Positions 16,436 to 26,622 of a stretch of DNA of 36,257 nt are shown here, in pieces; the stretch's first letter is position 1; every line of letters begins with the position of its first letter. The DNA is from an uncultured Prevotellaceae bacterium (GTDB lineage Bacteria > Bacteroidota > Bacteroidia > Bacteroidales > Bacteroidaceae). The notes beneath the pieces are model-generated. The model had not been told where the DNA came from. It made no database searches and saw only the letters and a list, made by a program, of their open reading frames with translations. The translations under genes were made by a program, and so were the position numbers. The stretch lies in the NCBI GenBank assembly GCA_947167835.1, contig CAMVJO010000007.1, forward strand, positions 1-36,257, given 5' to 3'.

Positions 16436-16601
16436 TTTCTTTTAGCTCGGAGATAATTTTTTTTAGCTCGGAGATAATTTTTTTGCTCGGAGATAATTTT
16501 TCTTATCTCGGCGCCCATTATCCCCAAAGAAAGCCTTTTCAAAAAGCTCGGTATAACGGTATATCGGCATAACGGAATTATGAAAGGCTGCCCATAAAAA
16601 A

Positions 16602-16640
16602 CAAAAAAAGAGGTTGCAAGCATGATGCAAGCAACCTCTT
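16602..16640 (-). terminator. Terminator of the ribosomal operon
   Basis: On the minus strand AAGAGGTTGC (16640-16631) pairs with GCAACCTCTT (16617-16608), with the inner TTGCATCATGCTT as loop, followed by seven T in total. It lies 27 bp after the rplQ stop. Confidence 0.9.
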
Positions 16641-16666
16641 CGGTATAAATGTTGGTGTTTTTCGGA

Positions 16667-17212
16667 TTATTCCGCAGCGGCTTCTTCGGTTTTAGCTTCT
16701 TCGGCAGGGGCTTCAGCAGGAGCTTCTTCTGCTTTCACCTCTTCTGCAGGTGTTTCTGCTACAACTTCTTCAACAACCTCGGCTGCAGGAGCATCGGCTG
16801 CCTTCTTGCTGCGACGTGTACGACGAGTAGCCTTCTTGGTCTTAGCCATATTCTCATCGTAGTCCACCAATTCGATAAAGCACATGTCAGCACCGTCGTT
16901 TGCACGGAAACCGGTCTTGATGATGCGGGTGTAACCGCCCGGACGATCGGCAACTTTCTGTGAGATTTCCTGGAACAATTCTGTTACAGCATATTTATCC
17001 TGAAGTTTGCTGAATACCACACGACGAGAGTTGGTGGTGTCTTTTTTACTCTTCGTTATGAGGGGCTCAACATATACTTTGAGCGCTTTTGCTTTAGCAA
17101 CAGTCGTAGTGATTCTTTTGTGCTTGATCAGAGACACTGCCATGTTTGAAAGCATAGCGGCTCTGTGGGATGCAGTACGACTTAAATGATTAAATTTCTT
17201 ACCGTGTCTCAT
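16667..17212 (-). CDS. rplQ: 50S ribosomal protein L17
   Basis: Large-subunit protein near the exit of the peptide tunnel. The 181-aa product starts [10 protein letters not shown], the family hallmark, and keeps the L17 core to about residue 120 ([11 protein letters not shown]). A C-terminal extension first has a basic cluster ([12 protein letters not shown]) and then a Glu/Ala/Pro-rich acidic tail, as is common in Bacteroidetes. It is the last gene of the operon, 9 bp after rpoA. Confidence 0.97.
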   Translation of the reverse strand: MRHGKKFNHLSRTASHRAAMLSNMAVSLIKHKRITTTVAKAKALKVYVEPLITKSKKDTTNSRRVVFSKLQDKYAVTELFQEISQKVADRPGGYTRIIKTGFRANDGADMCFIELVDYDENMAKTKKATRRTRRSKKAADAPAAEVVEEVVAETPAEEVKAEEAPAEAPAEEAKTEEAAAE

Positions 17213-17221
17213 GGTTAAGTT

Positions 17222-18214
17222 TTATTCTTTGTCTAATTTATATTTTGTAATATCGGTTCCAAACGAAAGATTCAGACCCGCGAGCAAATCATCAAGCTCC
17301 GTGAGCGATTTCTTTCCGAAGTTACGGAACTTAAGGAGTTCGTTCTTGTTGAGTTGTACCAAATCGCCCAAAGTAACGACTTCGGCTGCCTTGAGGCAGT
17401 TGAGGGCGCGTACGGAAAGCTGCATATCGACGAGCTTCTGCTTGAGAAGCTGGCGCATACGCAATACTTCCTCGTCGAATTCCTCATTGGAATCCTGGGT
17501 TTCGTCTTCAATGGTGATCTTATCATCAGAGAAGAGCATGAAATGGTAAATCAAAACTTTGGCTGCTTCCTTAAGAGCATCCTTCGGCGTTATAGAACCG
17601 TCCGTAGTGATGTCAAGTACCAACTTGTCGTAGTCTGTCTTCTGCTCAACGCGGAAGGGCTCTACGCTGTACTTCACATTACGGATAGGGGTGTAGATTG
17701 AGTCGATTGCAATTTGCGACACTTCGTTGCAAAAGATTCTGTTCTCGTCGGCAGGAACATAACCACGGCCTTTATTGATGGTTAATTCCATTTGAATAGG
17801 ACCTTTTGCAGTAAGGTGGCAAATAATCAGTTCCGGATTCAACACTTCAAATCCCGTCAGATATTTACTTATCTCACCAGCACGAAATTCCTTGGTGTCG
17901 GAAATGGTGAGAGAGACTTTCTCTGTTTCGACATCTTCTACAATTTGCTTGAAACGTACTTGCTTCAAGTTAAGGATAATGTTTGTCACATCCTCGCGTA
18001 CTCCAGGAATGGAAGCGAACTCATGCTCAACGCCTTGTATGCGAATGGTATTGATAGCAAAGCCTTCGAGAGAGGAGATAAGGATGCGACGTAAAGCATT
18101 ACCTATCGTAACACCGAAACCTGGTTCAAGGGGACGAAATTCGAATACGCCATGCTTGTCATCGCTTTCGATCATTACGACTTTGTCTGGTTTTTGAAAT
18201 GCTAATATCGCCAT
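17222..18214 (-). CDS. rpoA: DNA-directed RNA polymerase subunit alpha
   Basis: The 330-aa alpha subunit dimerises to nucleate assembly of RNA polymerase. The N-terminal domain has [23 protein letters not shown] near 32-54; the C-terminal domain (about 250-320) has [20 protein letters not shown] and [16 protein letters not shown], the helix-hairpin-helix part that contacts UP elements and activators. Length is normal. A 181-bp gap separates it from rpsD, the widest in this operon; I see no promoter consensus in that gap. Confidence 0.97.
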   Translation of the reverse strand: MAILAFQKPDKVVMIESDDKHGVFEFRPLEPGFGVTIGNALRRILISSLEGFAINTIRIQGVEHEFASIPGVREDVTNIILNLKQVRFKQIVEDVETEKVSLTISDTKEFRAGEISKYLTGFEVLNPELIICHLTAKGPIQMELTINKGRGYVPADENRIFCNEVSQIAIDSIYTPIRNVKYSVEPFRVEQKTDYDKLVLDITTDGSITPKDALKEAAKVLIYHFMLFSDDKITIEDETQDSNEEFDEEVLRMRQLLKQKLVDMQLSVRALNCLKAAEVVTLGDLVQLNKNELLKFRNFGKKSLTELDDLLAGLNLSFGTDITKYKLDKE

Positions 18215-18395
18215 GTGTGAATTTTTTTGTTTTGTAATTATGGAACTTTATGATACCGAAACAGGAAACGCTTAGCAACTTAAAAAAGTCGGCTGTTCCT
18301 TTTCGGGATAGCACAGATGAAGCAAGGGGGAAACAAGCAAAACATTTGAAACATAGGCTTCAACGATGACTTGTTCCGAGCCTTGTTTTTCATCA

Positions 18396-19004
18396 TTAGT
18401 TCTTAGAGTACAATTCGACAATCAGTTGTTCACGGATGTTCTCGGGGATATCAGCACGTTCGGGCTTGTGAAGGAACTTACCTGACTTGCTGTTTTCGTC
18501 CCACTCGATCCATGCGTACTTGCTGTGGTTGAAACCTGCAAGTGCATCGGCGATCACTTCAAGTGACTTAGACTTTTCGCGTACGCCGACAATCTGACCG
18601 GGTTTTACACTATAAGAGGGGATATTAACCACCTGACCATCTACAACGATGTGGCGATGACCAACCAACTGGCGTGCAGCAGCACGTGTAGGGGCTAAAC
18701 CGAGACGGTAAACCACATTGTCAAGACGGCACTCGAGGTTCTGGAGCAATACTTCACCGGTAATGCCTGAAGAAGAGGCTGCCTTGTTGAACATATTGCG
18801 GAATTGCTTCTCGAGAACGCCATAGGTGTATTTTGCCTTTTGCTTTTCAGCAAGCATCACTCCATATTCAGAAGTTTTGCGACGACGATCACGACCATGC
18901 TGACCGGGAGGGAAATTACGCTTGGAAAGTACTTTATCGGGGCCAAAAATTGCCTCACCAAATTTGCGGGCAATACGTGACTTAGGTCCAATATATCTTG
19001 CCAT
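18396..19004 (-). CDS. rpsD: 30S ribosomal protein S4
   Basis: Primary 16S rRNA binding protein of the small subunit, 202 aa, starting [17 protein letters not shown]. The S4 RNA-binding domain (about 90-155) has [32 protein letters not shown]. The N-terminal zinc cysteines of some S4 proteins are absent (C-minus form). In other bacteria S4 represses the alpha operon; a similar site was not identified here. Confidence 0.97.
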   Translation of the reverse strand: MARYIGPKSRIARKFGEAIFGPDKVLSKRNFPPGQHGRDRRRKTSEYGVMLAEKQKAKYTYGVLEKQFRNMFNKAASSSGITGEVLLQNLECRLDNVVYRLGLAPTRAAARQLVGHRHIVVDGQVVNIPSYSVKPGQIVGVREKSKSLEVIADALAGFNHSKYAWIEWDENSKSGKFLHKPERADIPENIREQLIVELYSKN

Positions 19005-19107
19005 ATTATTACTTTTTTACGATTAATGGATTTTAGTTTCTAACTAATATGAAAATAATTCAAGAGGAATGTATAATTCTAATTACTGCTCTGATGAACA
19101 CATCCGA

Positions 19108-19497
19108 TTATACTCTTCTTCTCTTGGGAGGACGACATCCATTGTGTGGCAGTGGCGTAACGTCAACGATTTCGGTTACTTCGATACCAGCACCGTGGAT
19201 AGCACGAATAGCGCTCTCACGTCCGTTTCCGGGACCTTTCACATAAGCCTTTACTTTACGAAGACCAAGGTCGTAAGCTACTTTTGCACAGTCCTGCGCT
19301 GCCATCTGAGCTGCATAGGGTGTGTTCTTCTTAGAACCACGGAAGCCCATCTTGCCGGCACTTGACCATGAAATGATTTGACCTTCACTATTTGCGAGAG
19401 ATACAATGATGTTGTTGAAAGAACTGTGCACGTGGAGCTGTCCCTGTGCATTTACTTTCACTACTCTCTTCTTTACTGCAACTGATTTCTTAGCCAT
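19108..19497 (-). CDS. rpsK: 30S ribosomal protein S11
   Basis: A 129-aa platform protein of the small subunit next to the mRNA exit. It has the family blocks [33 protein letters not shown] and the basic end [15 protein letters not shown]. It starts 10 bp after rpsM; 103 bp separate it from rpsD. Confidence 0.97.
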   Translation of the reverse strand: MAKKSVAVKKRVVKVNAQGQLHVHSSFNNIIVSLANSEGQIISWSSAGKMGFRGSKKNTPYAAQMAAQDCAKVAYDLGLRKVKAYVKGPGNGRESAIRAIHGAGIEVTEIVDVTPLPHNGCRPPKRRRV

Positions 19498-19507
19498 AAT
19501 CTATCTA

Positions 19508-19888
19508 TTATTTAGTAGCTTTTTTCTTATTTGCAACGGTTTTCTTTCTACCCTTACGTGTACGAGCATTGTTCTTAGTGCTCTGTCCGCGAACGGGAAG
19601 TCCGTGACGATGACGCACGCCACGATAACAACCGATGTCCATCAAACGCTTAATGTTCATTTGGATTTCTGAACGGAGGTCACCTTCAACCTTCCAGCCC
19701 TCACCAATGATCTGACGGATCTTAGCTGCCTGATCATCGGTCCAGTCCTGTACTTTGATGCCTCTGTCTATGCCGGCCTTATCCAAGATCTTAGCCGCGC
19801 TACTACGACCTATTCCGAAAATATAGGTCAAAGCGATTTCACCACGCTTGTTTTGGGGTAAATCGACACCAACAATTCTTATTGCCAT
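19508..19888 (-). CDS. rpsM: 30S ribosomal protein S13
   Basis: A 126-aa small-subunit head protein that contacts the P-site tRNA and the large subunit. It starts [27 protein letters not shown] and has the tRNA-contacting basic part [28 protein letters not shown] near the C-terminus, extended by a short Lys/Ala tail. Confidence 0.97.
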   Translation of the reverse strand: MAIRIVGVDLPQNKRGEIALTYIFGIGRSSAAKILDKAGIDRGIKVQDWTDDQAAKIRQIIGEGWKVEGDLRSEIQMNIKRLMDIGCYRGVRHRHGLPVRGQSTKNNARTRKGRKKTVANKKKATK

Positions 19889-19918
19889 ATTATAATCTTA
19901 TTATTTTCTGAATAAAGA

Positions 19919-20035
19919 TTAGCCCTGACGAAGTTTCATCTTAGGGTTCTTCTTGTTAATTACATATAAGCGACCTTTGCGACGTACGATTTTGCAGTCT
20001 GCATTACGCTTCTTCAATGATGCTCTTGTTTTCAT
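19919..20035 (-). CDS. rpmJ: 50S ribosomal protein L36 (zinc-free form)
   Basis: A 38-aa protein read from the ATG at 20035: [11 protein letters not shown], then [17 protein letters not shown], ending KMKLRQG. It has the size and ends of L36, but only one Cys is left of the usual zinc-ribbon set (the others are Asn or Met), so it is the C-minus form. It lies between infA and rpsM in the normal order. Confidence 0.95.
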   Translation of the reverse strand: MKTRASLKKRNADCKIVRRKGRLYVINKKNPKMKLRQG

Positions 20036-20056
20036 TATCTGAAATATGTTTTTATA

Positions 20057-20275
20057 TTATTTGTAACGGAAGACAATTCTGCCTTTTGTAAGATCATACG
20101 GACTCATTTCGACCTTAACCTTATCGCCAGGAAGAATCTTGATGTAATGCATACGCATTTTACCTGAAATATGAGCGATTATTTCGTGCCCATTTTCCAA
20201 TTCAACGCGAAACATCGCATTGCTTAATGCTTCCACGATGGTTCCATCTTGTTCTATTGCGAATTGTTTTGCCAT
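20057..20275 (-). CDS. infA: Translation initiation factor IF-1
   Basis: A 72-aa OB-fold protein that binds the ribosomal A site during initiation. It starts [30 protein letters not shown] and includes [25 protein letters not shown] and GRIVFRYK, nearly the full family consensus. Start is 7 bp after map. Confidence 0.97.
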   Translation of the reverse strand: MAKQFAIEQDGTIVEALSNAMFRVELENGHEIIAHISGKMRMHYIKILPGDKVKVEMSPYDLTKGRIVFRYK

Positions 20276-20282
20276 GCTTTAA

Positions 20283-21077
20283 TTAGTATTTCTGATTTTC
20301 GATTTCTTCTATCTGACAGAATGATGAAAGGATATCTACTTTCCCGTGATGAACGGCTATGGTATGCTCGAAATGAGCTGCTGGCTTCCGGTCGCAAGTA
20401 ATAAAACCCCAACGGTCGGGAAGAAGCGCTATATTGCGCTTTCCCATTGTTATCATGGGTTCGATTGCTATGCACAGGCCATTTTTAATCAGCTTACCAG
20501 ATCCGCGCTTTCCATAATTGGGCACCTGCGGTTCTTCGTGCATTTCGTGTCCTATTCCATGTCCGGTCAATTCACGTACAACGCCATAACCATATTTATA
20601 GACATGTGATTCGACAGCATCTCCTATGTCGCCGATACGATGTCCAGGAATAGCTTGTTCAATACCTTTATATAGCGACTCTTTGGTAACACGAAGGAGT
20701 TGTTTGACTTCTGCAGAAACTTCGCCAACACAGAAAGTGTAGCAGGAATCACCACAGAAACCATTCAGGCAAGTTCCACAATCAACAGAGACGATGTCTC
20801 CATCAACTAATTCCCTGTCATTGGGAATGCCATGTACAACTACTTCATTTACCGACGTGCAAACACTACTGGGAAAAGGACCTCCGAATGATGAAGGGAA
20901 ACCTTTGAAAGTAGGTGTGGCACCATGATCTCGAATAAACTGTTCGGCGAGTGCATCAATCTGTCGAGTTGTTACACCCGGCCGGACAATTTTTGCTATT
21001 TCTGTGAGCGTTGCACTTACCAACAAGTTGGCAGCACGCAACAACTCTATTTCATCATCTGTCTTCAGCGTAATCAT
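20283..21077 (-). CDS. map: Type I methionine aminopeptidase
   Basis: Removes N-terminal methionine from nascent proteins. The 264-aa product shows the dinuclear metal ligands in order: Asp in VDCGTCLNG and GDSC, His in LTGHGIG, Glu in AIEPM and the last Glu in AAHFEHT. The short form without N-terminal extension is the usual bacterial type. Position between secY and infA is typical of Bacteroidetes. Confidence 0.96.
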   Translation of the reverse strand: MITLKTDDEIELLRAANLLVSATLTEIAKIVRPGVTTRQIDALAEQFIRDHGATPTFKGFPSSFGGPFPSSVCTSVNEVVVHGIPNDRELVDGDIVSVDCGTCLNGFCGDSCYTFCVGEVSAEVKQLLRVTKESLYKGIEQAIPGHRIGDIGDAVESHVYKYGYGVVRELTGHGIGHEMHEEPQVPNYGKRGSGKLIKNGLCIAIEPMITMGKRNIALLPDRWGFITCDRKPAAHFEHTIAVHHGKVDILSSFCQIEEIENQKY

Positions 21078-21088
21078 TAATCAGTGCA

Positions 21089-22429
21089 TTAATAGGCAGA
21101 TACTGAACTACGGGGACGTGTGTGTCCTGCGTTCAACAATCCGTCATAATGACGCACCATCATGTAACTCTCAATCTGCTGCAAGGTATCTATCACCACA
21201 CCCACAAGGATGAGCAAAGATGTTCCACCAAAGAACTGAGCAAAGCCCTGTTTGATGCCAAAGACACTTGCAAAGGCAGGCATAATGGCAATCAAGGCAA
21301 TGAACAATGAACCTGGCAGTGTGATATGAGACATTACCTTATCAATATAATTTGCTGTGCTCTTACCCGGTTTAACACCTGGGATGAAACCATTGTTGCG
21401 TTTCATATCTTCAGCCATCTGTACTGGATTAAGAGTAATCGCAGTGTAGAAATAGGTAAATGCTACGATGAGCACAACATAAATTGCATTGTAAGGTACT
21501 GAAGTAAAGTCTTTCATCTGGGTTAAGAACCAACCAGAATGCTCTGATGCACCGACCAATGTCAATGGAATGAACATAATGGCCTGTGCAAAGATGATAG
21601 GCATTACATTAGCAGCAAAAAGCTTGAGAGGGATGTACTGACGCGCTCCACCAAACTGGCGTCCGCCTTCAACACGCTTGGCATATTGTACAGGAACCTT
21701 ACGAGTGGCCTGTGTCAGGATGATAGCCAAAGCCATCACGAACAACAGGGCGATGATCTCGAAGAGTAACTTGATTAAGCCACCACCTTCGGCACCTGAA
21801 AGAGCTGTCTGAGTTTCTTCCACCAATGCAGGTAACAAACGGGCAATGATACCAATCATAATGATCAGAGAGATACCATTTCCTACACCTTTATCGGTTA
21901 TGCGTTCACCCAACCAAAGGATAAACATTGAACCTGCAGCGAGAATGAGCGTGGATGCCAACATAAACATAAAGCCGTCACCAACCATAAAGGCATTAGT
22001 GCCTTGTGTCTGGAGGCGAAGATTAATCAGATATGAAGGTGCTTGGAAAACAAGGATAAAGATTGTCAACCAGCGTGTATATTGATTAATCTTGCGACGA
22101 CCGCTTTCACCTTCACGCTGTAACTTCTGGAAGTAAGGAACAGCAACTGCAAGCAGCTGAATAACGATGGAAGCCGAGATGTATGGCATAATACCTAAGG
22201 CGAACACAGAAGCATTCTCAAAGGCGCCACCAGAGAACATATTGAGCAATGACATAAGTCCCTCGCTCGTCTGGCTATGTAGGTTTGCCAATTCAGAAGG
22301 ATTGATACCCGGGAGAACGACAAACGAGCCGAAACGATAGATTGCTACGAAAAGGATTGTAATAAGCAGACGAGTGCGTAAATCCTCTATTCTCCAAATG
22401 TTCTTTAATGTCTCGATTATTTTCTTCAT
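21089..22429 (-). CDS. secY: Protein translocase subunit SecY
   Basis: The 446-aa central channel of the Sec translocon in the inner membrane, with about ten membrane segments. Recognisable parts are RFGSFVVLPGINP in the first helix, MFSGGAFENASVFALGIMPYISASI for the plug/second helix region, and the cytoplasmic loop KVPVQYAKR. The C-terminus ends RPRSSVSAY. Length is normal. It follows rplO by 15 bp. All the envelope-operon products above depend on it for export. Confidence 0.97.
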   Translation of the reverse strand: MKKIIETLKNIWRIEDLRTRLLITILFVAIYRFGSFVVLPGINPSELANLHSQTSEGLMSLLNMFSGGAFENASVFALGIMPYISASIVIQLLAVAVPYFQKLQREGESGRRKINQYTRWLTIFILVFQAPSYLINLRLQTQGTNAFMVGDGFMFMLASTLILAAGSMFILWLGERITDKGVGNGISLIIMIGIIARLLPALVEETQTALSGAEGGGLIKLLFEIIALLFVMALAIILTQATRKVPVQYAKRVEGGRQFGGARQYIPLKLFAANVMPIIFAQAIMFIPLTLVGASEHSGWFLTQMKDFTSVPYNAIYVVLIVAFTYFYTAITLNPVQMAEDMKRNNGFIPGVKPGKSTANYIDKVMSHITLPGSLFIALIAIMPAFASVFGIKQGFAQFFGGTSLLILVGVVIDTLQQIESYMMVRHYDGLLNAGHTRPRSSVSAY

Positions 22430-22444
22430 CGACGTAATGCTTTA

Positions 22445-22891
22445 TTAGATGGTTGTTGCAGTACCTCCTTGAGCTACGATAGCATCTTCAGCGCTCTTTG
22501 AAAAAGCATGAGCTACGACATCCAACTTCAAAGAAAGCTGGCCGTTACCCAAAATCTTAACCAAATGATTCTTGCTGATGAAACCTGCAGCAATCAGATC
22601 CTCAACACCTACTTTTGTCAGGCTCTTAGCTTCTGCCAAAGACTGGAGAGTGGAAAGGTTGATTGCCTTATACTCAACGCGATTAATATTTTTAAAACCA
22701 TATTTGGGAAGACGGCGCTGCAAAGGCATCTGACCTCCTTCAAAACCAATCTTCTTCTTGTAACCAGAACGCTGCTTAGCACCCTTGTGACCACGTGTAG
22801 AAGTACCGCCCATGCCAGAGCCTGGACCACGGCCTATTCTCTTACGAGTCTTGGTTGAACCTGCAACGGGTTTTAGAGTATGTAATTTCAT
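22445..22891 (-). CDS. rplO: 50S ribosomal protein L15
   Basis: A 148-aa large-subunit protein with the long basic N-terminal arm RKRIGRGPGSGMGGTSTRGHKG that reaches into 23S rRNA, and GFEGGQMPLQRRLPKYGF after it. The globular C-terminal half is of normal length. Confidence 0.97.
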   Translation of the reverse strand: MKLHTLKPVAGSTKTRKRIGRGPGSGMGGTSTRGHKGAKQRSGYKKKIGFEGGQMPLQRRLPKYGFKNINRVEYKAINLSTLQSLAEAKSLTKVGVEDLIAAGFISKNHLVKILGNGQLSLKLDVVAHAFSKSAEDAIVAQGGTATTI

Positions 22892-22926
22892 GGTTAAATT
22901 ATTTTACTATTTAAGAGTGTTTAAGA

Positions 22927-23103
22927 TTATTCAACGACCGTGACTAAGTGACGAACCTTGCGAATCTGACCACGAACGCAGTCGTTATCCTGAAGTTCTA
23001 CTACACGATTCATTTTCGTTAATCCCATAGCATCAAGTGTACGCTTTTGATCTTTGGGAGCGCCAATGCGACTTTTAACTTGCTTAACTTTAATAGTTGC
23101 CAT
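22927..23103 (-). CDS. rpmD: 50S ribosomal protein L30
   Basis: A 58-aa protein translated from the ATG at 23103: MATIKVKQVKSRIGAPKDQ, then TLDAMGLTKMNRVVEL, ending RHLVTVVE. This is the L30 consensus and length. It lies in the normal place between rpsE and rplO. Confidence 0.96.
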   Translation of the reverse strand: MATIKVKQVKSRIGAPKDQKRTLDAMGLTKMNRVVELQDNDCVRGQIRKVRHLVTVVE

Positions 23104-23108
23104 AGTGA

Positions 23109-23615
23109 TTATCCTCTGAAAACTTTTTCGATTGATATACCACGCTGAGCAGCCACCTGGCGTGCATCGCGCATTTCACCTAACGCAGCAAATGTTGCCT
23201 TTACAAGGTTGTGAGGATTAGAAGAACCCTTTGACTTTGCAAGTACATCCTTGATACCGGCACTTTCCAATACAGCACGCATAGCACCACCAGCCACAAC
23301 TCCAGTACCTTCAGAGGCAGGAAGTATTAATACTTTGGCGCCACCGAAGTGAGCTGCTTGTTCGTGAGGTACTGTTCCCTTAACAACAGGAACTTGAATC
23401 AAATTCTTCTTTGCTGCCTCAATACCTTTTGCTATAGCGGCCTGTACTTCACCTGCTTTACCTAAACCATAACCGATAACACCTTTGCCATCGCCTACTA
23501 CAACGATAGCGGCAAAAGTGAAGGTACGTCCACCTTTGGTTACCTTAGTCACACGATTGATAGCAACCAGTCTATCTTTTAATTCTTCGCTGTTTACGTT
23601 TATTCTGTTTGCCAT
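23109..23615 (-). CDS. rpsE: 30S ribosomal protein S5
   Basis: A 168-aa small-subunit protein at the mRNA entry, important for decoding fidelity and helicase activity. It has [33 protein letters not shown] and the C-terminal domain block [26 protein letters not shown]. The start MANRINV at 23615 was chosen; an ATG two codons upstream overlaps the rplR stop region and is possible. Confidence 0.96.
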   Translation of the reverse strand: MANRINVNSEELKDRLVAINRVTKVTKGGRTFTFAAIVVVGDGKGVIGYGLGKAGEVQAAIAKGIEAAKKNLIQVPVVKGTVPHEQAAHFGGAKVLILPASEGTGVVAGGAMRAVLESAGIKDVLAKSKGSSNPHNLVKATFAALGEMRDARQVAAQRGISIEKVFRG

Positions 23616-23621
23616 AATCAT

Positions 23622-23966
23622 TTAGAATTTAAGACCACCTTTGCGGGCACCTTCGGCTACTTCTTTCACACGACCGTGATAGAGATAGCCGTTACGGTCA
23701 AATACAACTTCTGAAATACCTGCTGCAATTGCTTTCTGTGCTACGGCTTCACCGACTTTAGCAGCTTGTTCGCACTTAGGCATCTTTTCCATACCTAATG
23801 AAGAAGCGCTGACAAGAGTCTTTGCAGATTCGTCATCGATGATTTGCACATAAATTTGCTTATTGCTGCGGAAAACACTCAAACGGGGACGAGCCGGTGT
23901 TCCCGAAATCTTGCTACGAACGCGATATTTAATCTTTAAGCGTCTTTGTTCTTTCTGTTTTGTCAT
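23622..23966 (-). CDS. rplR: 50S ribosomal protein L18
   Basis: A 114-aa 5S rRNA-binding protein. Family blocks are [35 protein letters not shown] and the end [26 protein letters not shown]. Confidence 0.97.
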   Translation of the reverse strand: MTKQKEQRRLKIKYRVRSKISGTPARPRLSVFRSNKQIYVQIIDDESAKTLVSASSLGMEKMPKCEQAAKVGEAVAQKAIAAGISEVVFDRNGYLYHGRVKEVAEGARKGGLKF

Positions 23967-23984
23967 AATCTTAATACATTAAAA

Positions 23985-24551
23985 TTATTTAGCGCCGGCT
24001 GCCTTACCCGACTTTCTGCGGATCTGTTCGCCAACAAACAAAATACCTTTACCCTTGTAAGGTTCTGGTTTACGGAAAGAACGAATCTTTGCACATACAA
24101 GGCCTAAGAGTTCTTTATCGCAAGACTCCAAGCAAATATATGGATTTTTATTTCTTTCTGTCTTAGTCTCAACCTTAATTTCTTTGGGTAACTGAATGAA
24201 GATTGGATGGGTATAGCCCAAAGAGAATTCGATAAGATTACCCTGATTTGAAACACGGTAACCAACACCTACCAACTCCATTTCTTTCTTGTAACCTGCG
24301 CTTACACCAACAACCATGTTGTTTACAAGTGCACGATACAAACCGTGGAAAGCTTGTTTCTGTTTAAGGGAAACTTCGCTTTCTTCGTTGATAGTGAATG
24401 TAACTTCACCGTTTTCAATTGAGACAATAATCGAAGGATCAATGGCTTGGCTTAACTCACCCTTTGGACCTTTTACGGTCACTACATTATCCTTTTGCGT
24501 TACAGTAACGCCAGTAGGAATGTTAATCGGCAATTTACCTATTCTTGACAT
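23985..24551 (-). CDS. rplF: 50S ribosomal protein L6
   Basis: A 188-aa large-subunit protein near the factor-binding site. The start at 24551 (MSRIGKLPI) was chosen, since the upstream extension lies in rpsH sequence. It contains VTVKGPKGELS, the repeat-fold block GVGYRVSNQGNLIEFSLGYTHP and the C-terminal SFRKPEPYKGKGI and RKSGKAAGAK. Confidence 0.97.
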   Translation of the reverse strand: MSRIGKLPINIPTGVTVTQKDNVVTVKGPKGELSQAIDPSIIVSIENGEVTFTINEESEVSLKQKQAFHGLYRALVNNMVVGVSAGYKKEMELVGVGYRVSNQGNLIEFSLGYTHPIFIQLPKEIKVETKTERNKNPYICLESCDKELLGLVCAKIRSFRKPEPYKGKGILFVGEQIRRKSGKAAGAK

Positions 24552-24568
24552 GTTGTTCCTCCTGTGGA

Positions 24569-24964
24569 TTAATAAACATAACAAAGGACTTCACCACCGA
24601 GTTTCAACTCTTTGGCTTCTTTATCGGTCATCACACCCCTTGAAGTAGAAAGGATTGCGATACCAAGTCCGTTAATAACTCGTGGCATTTCGCGATAGCC
24701 TGTATATTTACGTAAACCAGGACGAGAAACTCTCTCCAATTTACGAATAGCACTTTCGCGAGTCTGCGGATTGTATTTCAAGGCTACCTTGATTGTGCCT
24801 TGAGGACCGTCCTCCTCGAACTTGAAGTTGAGGATATAGCCCTTTTCAAAAAGAATCTTTGTGATTTCTTTTTTTAGATTTGACGCAGGAATCTCCACAA
24901 CGCGGTGATTAGCCTTGATTGCGTTGCGCAAACGCGTCAAATAATCTGCTATTGGATCTGTCAT
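24569..24964 (-). CDS. rpsH: 30S ribosomal protein S8
   Basis: A 131-aa 16S rRNA-binding protein of the central domain. It starts MTDPIADYLTRLRNAI and has SRPGLRKYTGYREMPRVINGLGIAILSTSRGVMTDKEA, the conserved C-terminal RNA-binding part. In other bacteria S8 represses the spc operon. Confidence 0.97.
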   Translation of the reverse strand: MTDPIADYLTRLRNAIKANHRVVEIPASNLKKEITKILFEKGYILNFKFEEDGPQGTIKVALKYNPQTRESAIRKLERVSRPGLRKYTGYREMPRVINGLGIAILSTSRGVMTDKEAKELKLGGEVLCYVY

Positions 24965-25038
24965 TTATAAAAATTTTTAATTAATCGGGACTGCCCCGAC
25001 AATATTAATAATATATAAGGTGTGTCGTAGTTGAATAC

Positions 25039-25341
25039 TTACCAACTTGCCTTTCTAACTCCAGGAATAAGACCCTGTGAAGCCATTTCGCGGAATTGAA
25101 TACGGGAAAGTCCGAACAAACGGATATAACCTTTGGGACGTCCTGTAATCTTGCAACGATTGTGCAGGCGAATTGGATTAGCATTACGTGGAATAGACTG
25201 CAACTTACGAGCGGCTTCGTATGCTTCTACGGGATCCTCGCTTCTATTAACGATTTCCTTCAGAGCAGCACGTTTTGCAGCATATTTGGCTACTAACTTA
25301 GCACGTTTCACTTCGCGTGCCTTCATAGATTCTTTTGCCAT
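25039..25341 (-). CDS. rpsN: 30S ribosomal protein S14 (zinc-free long form)
   Basis: A 100-aa small-subunit head protein. The long form has an internal stretch and lacks the CxxC zinc motif of short S14; only [12 protein letters not shown] has a Cys. The end [18 protein letters not shown] is the family hallmark. Confidence 0.96.
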   Translation of the reverse strand: MAKESMKAREVKRAKLVAKYAAKRAALKEIVNRSEDPVEAYEAARKLQSIPRNANPIRLHNRCKITGRPKGYIRLFGLSRIQFREMASQGLIPGVRKASW

Positions 25342-25355
25342 ATCGTAGTACTGTA

Positions 25356-25913
25356 TTAATTGTTATTAGCATTTTTGAACGGAAGACCAAACTCCTTGAG
25401 AAGTTCAAAACCTTCTTCATCAGTCTTTGCGGAAGTTACGAATGTAATATTCATACCTACGAGACGATCGATAGAATCGATGTTGATTTCCGGGAAGATG
25501 ATTTGTTCTTCTACACCGAATGTATAGTTTCCATTGCCATCCAACTTACTGTTGATTCCTTTGAAGTCACGAATACGAGGCAGAGCCACGCGAACGAGTC
25601 TTTCGAGGAATTCATACATACGCTCACGACGCAAGGTTACCATAACACCAATAGGCATCTTTTTACGTACCTTGAAGTTTGCGATGTCCTTCTTTGATAC
25701 AGTAGCCACGGCTTTCTGACCGGTAATTGCAGTCAGTTCGTTGATGCACACGTCAATTATCTTCTTGTCTGCTGTAGCCATTCCAAGACCTTGATTGATA
25801 ACAATCTTCTTGAGAACGGGAATCTGCATGGGAGAAGAATAATTGAACTTCTTCATTAATGCAGGAGCAATGCGCTCTGCATATTCTTGCTTAAGACTTG
25901 CTGTATTACTCAT
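25356..25913 (-). CDS. rplE: 50S ribosomal protein L5
   Basis: A 185-aa 5S rRNA-binding protein of the central protuberance. It has [45 protein letters not shown] and RIRDFKGI, ending [25 protein letters not shown]. Its start overlaps the rplX stop in TAATG, implying translational coupling. Confidence 0.97.
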   Translation of the reverse strand: MSNTASLKQEYAERIAPALMKKFNYSSPMQIPVLKKIVINQGLGMATADKKIIDVCINELTAITGQKAVATVSKKDIANFKVRKKMPIGVMVTLRRERMYEFLERLVRVALPRIRDFKGINSKLDGNGNYTFGVEEQIIFPEINIDSIDRLVGMNITFVTSAKTDEEGFELLKEFGLPFKNANNN

Positions 25914-26233
25914 TATTTAATTTCCTCCCCTGATTTTTTTGCATAACGCACTAACTTACCCTCTTCATTACGACGGCGGCCGATACGTGTCGGTTTGCCT
26001 GTTTTAGGGTCTAATACGTTGAGGTTAGAAATATGTACAGGTGCTTCCATCTTTACGATGCCGCCCTGTGGATTTTTTGCACTGGGTTTTTGACTTTTAG
26101 AGACGAAATTAACGCCTTCTACGATGGCACGTTGCTTTTCAACCAATACCTGGAGAACTTTTCCGGTTTTACCCTTATCTTCTCCGGATAATACTTGAAC
26201 GGTGTCACCTTTCCTAATGTGAAATTTACTCAT
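25913..26233 (-). CDS. rplX: 50S ribosomal protein L24
   Basis: A 106-aa assembly-initiator protein of the large subunit, with the KOW motif [21 protein letters not shown] near the N-terminus and [19 protein letters not shown] later. It overlaps rplE by one base. Confidence 0.97.
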   Translation of the reverse strand: MSKFHIRKGDTVQVLSGEDKGKTGKVLQVLVEKQRAIVEGVNFVSKSQKPSAKNPQGGIVKMEAPVHISNLNVLDPKTGKPTRIGRRRNEEGKLVRYAKKSGEEIK

Positions 26234-26254
26234 TACTTTTTCTGATTTAACGGA

Positions 26255-26620
26255 TTAGAGTACTTCCGGTGCCAAAGATACGACTTTCATGTTCACTGCA
26301 CGTAATTCGCGGGCAACGGGGCCGAAGATACGGCTACCTCTTAATTCACCAGCATTGTTCAACAGCACACATGCGTTATCATCAAAGCGAATATAAGAAC
26401 CATCCGGACGACGGATTTCCTTCTTCGTACGTACAATCAAAGCCTTTGATACGGCACCTTTCTTCAGTTCACTTGACGGAATGACGTTCTTAACGGCTAC
26501 TACGATGATGTCACCTACTGATGCGTAACGGCGACGTGTTCCACCGAGTACGCGGATGCAAAGTGCTTCACGTGCTCCGCTGTTATCGGCCACTGTCAGT
26601 CTTGATTCTGCTTGTATCAT
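26255..26620 (-). CDS. rplN: 50S ribosomal protein L14
   Basis: A 121-aa protein at the subunit interface. It starts [22 protein letters not shown] and keeps the hallmarks [13 protein letters not shown] and [11 protein letters not shown]. Confidence 0.97.
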   Translation of the reverse strand: MIQAESRLTVADNSGAREALCIRVLGGTRRRYASVGDIIVVAVKNVIPSSELKKGAVSKALIVRTKKEIRRPDGSYIRFDDNACVLLNNAGELRGSRIFGPVARELRAVNMKVVSLAPEVL

Positions 26621-26622
26621 AA

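Larger units (their letters stand above)
15864..16580. repeat. Intergenic AGCTCCGAG-hairpin repeat, copy II (interrupted)
   Basis: Shares with copy I the sequence from CAGCTCCGGG (15873) through GTATCTCGGAGC, GGGAAATAGTCCACAG and GTTTGGAAGCTCGAAAGAAT to AGCTCCGAGC near 16041. Similarity stops at the inserted element (16053-16435) and resumes with CTCGGAGATAATTTTTCTTATCTCGGCGCCCATT and the ATAACGG motifs. Three near-tandem AGCTCGGAGATAATTTTT units (16444, 16465, 16485) replace the single right hairpin arm. The region lies between the rplQ terminator and the envelope-operon promoter. Confidence 0.85.

Noticed and set aside
18215..18395. Extra promoter or RNA in the rpsD-rpoA gap
   Set aside because: No TTTG/TAnnTTTG pair and no convincing hairpin could be found on the minus strand.
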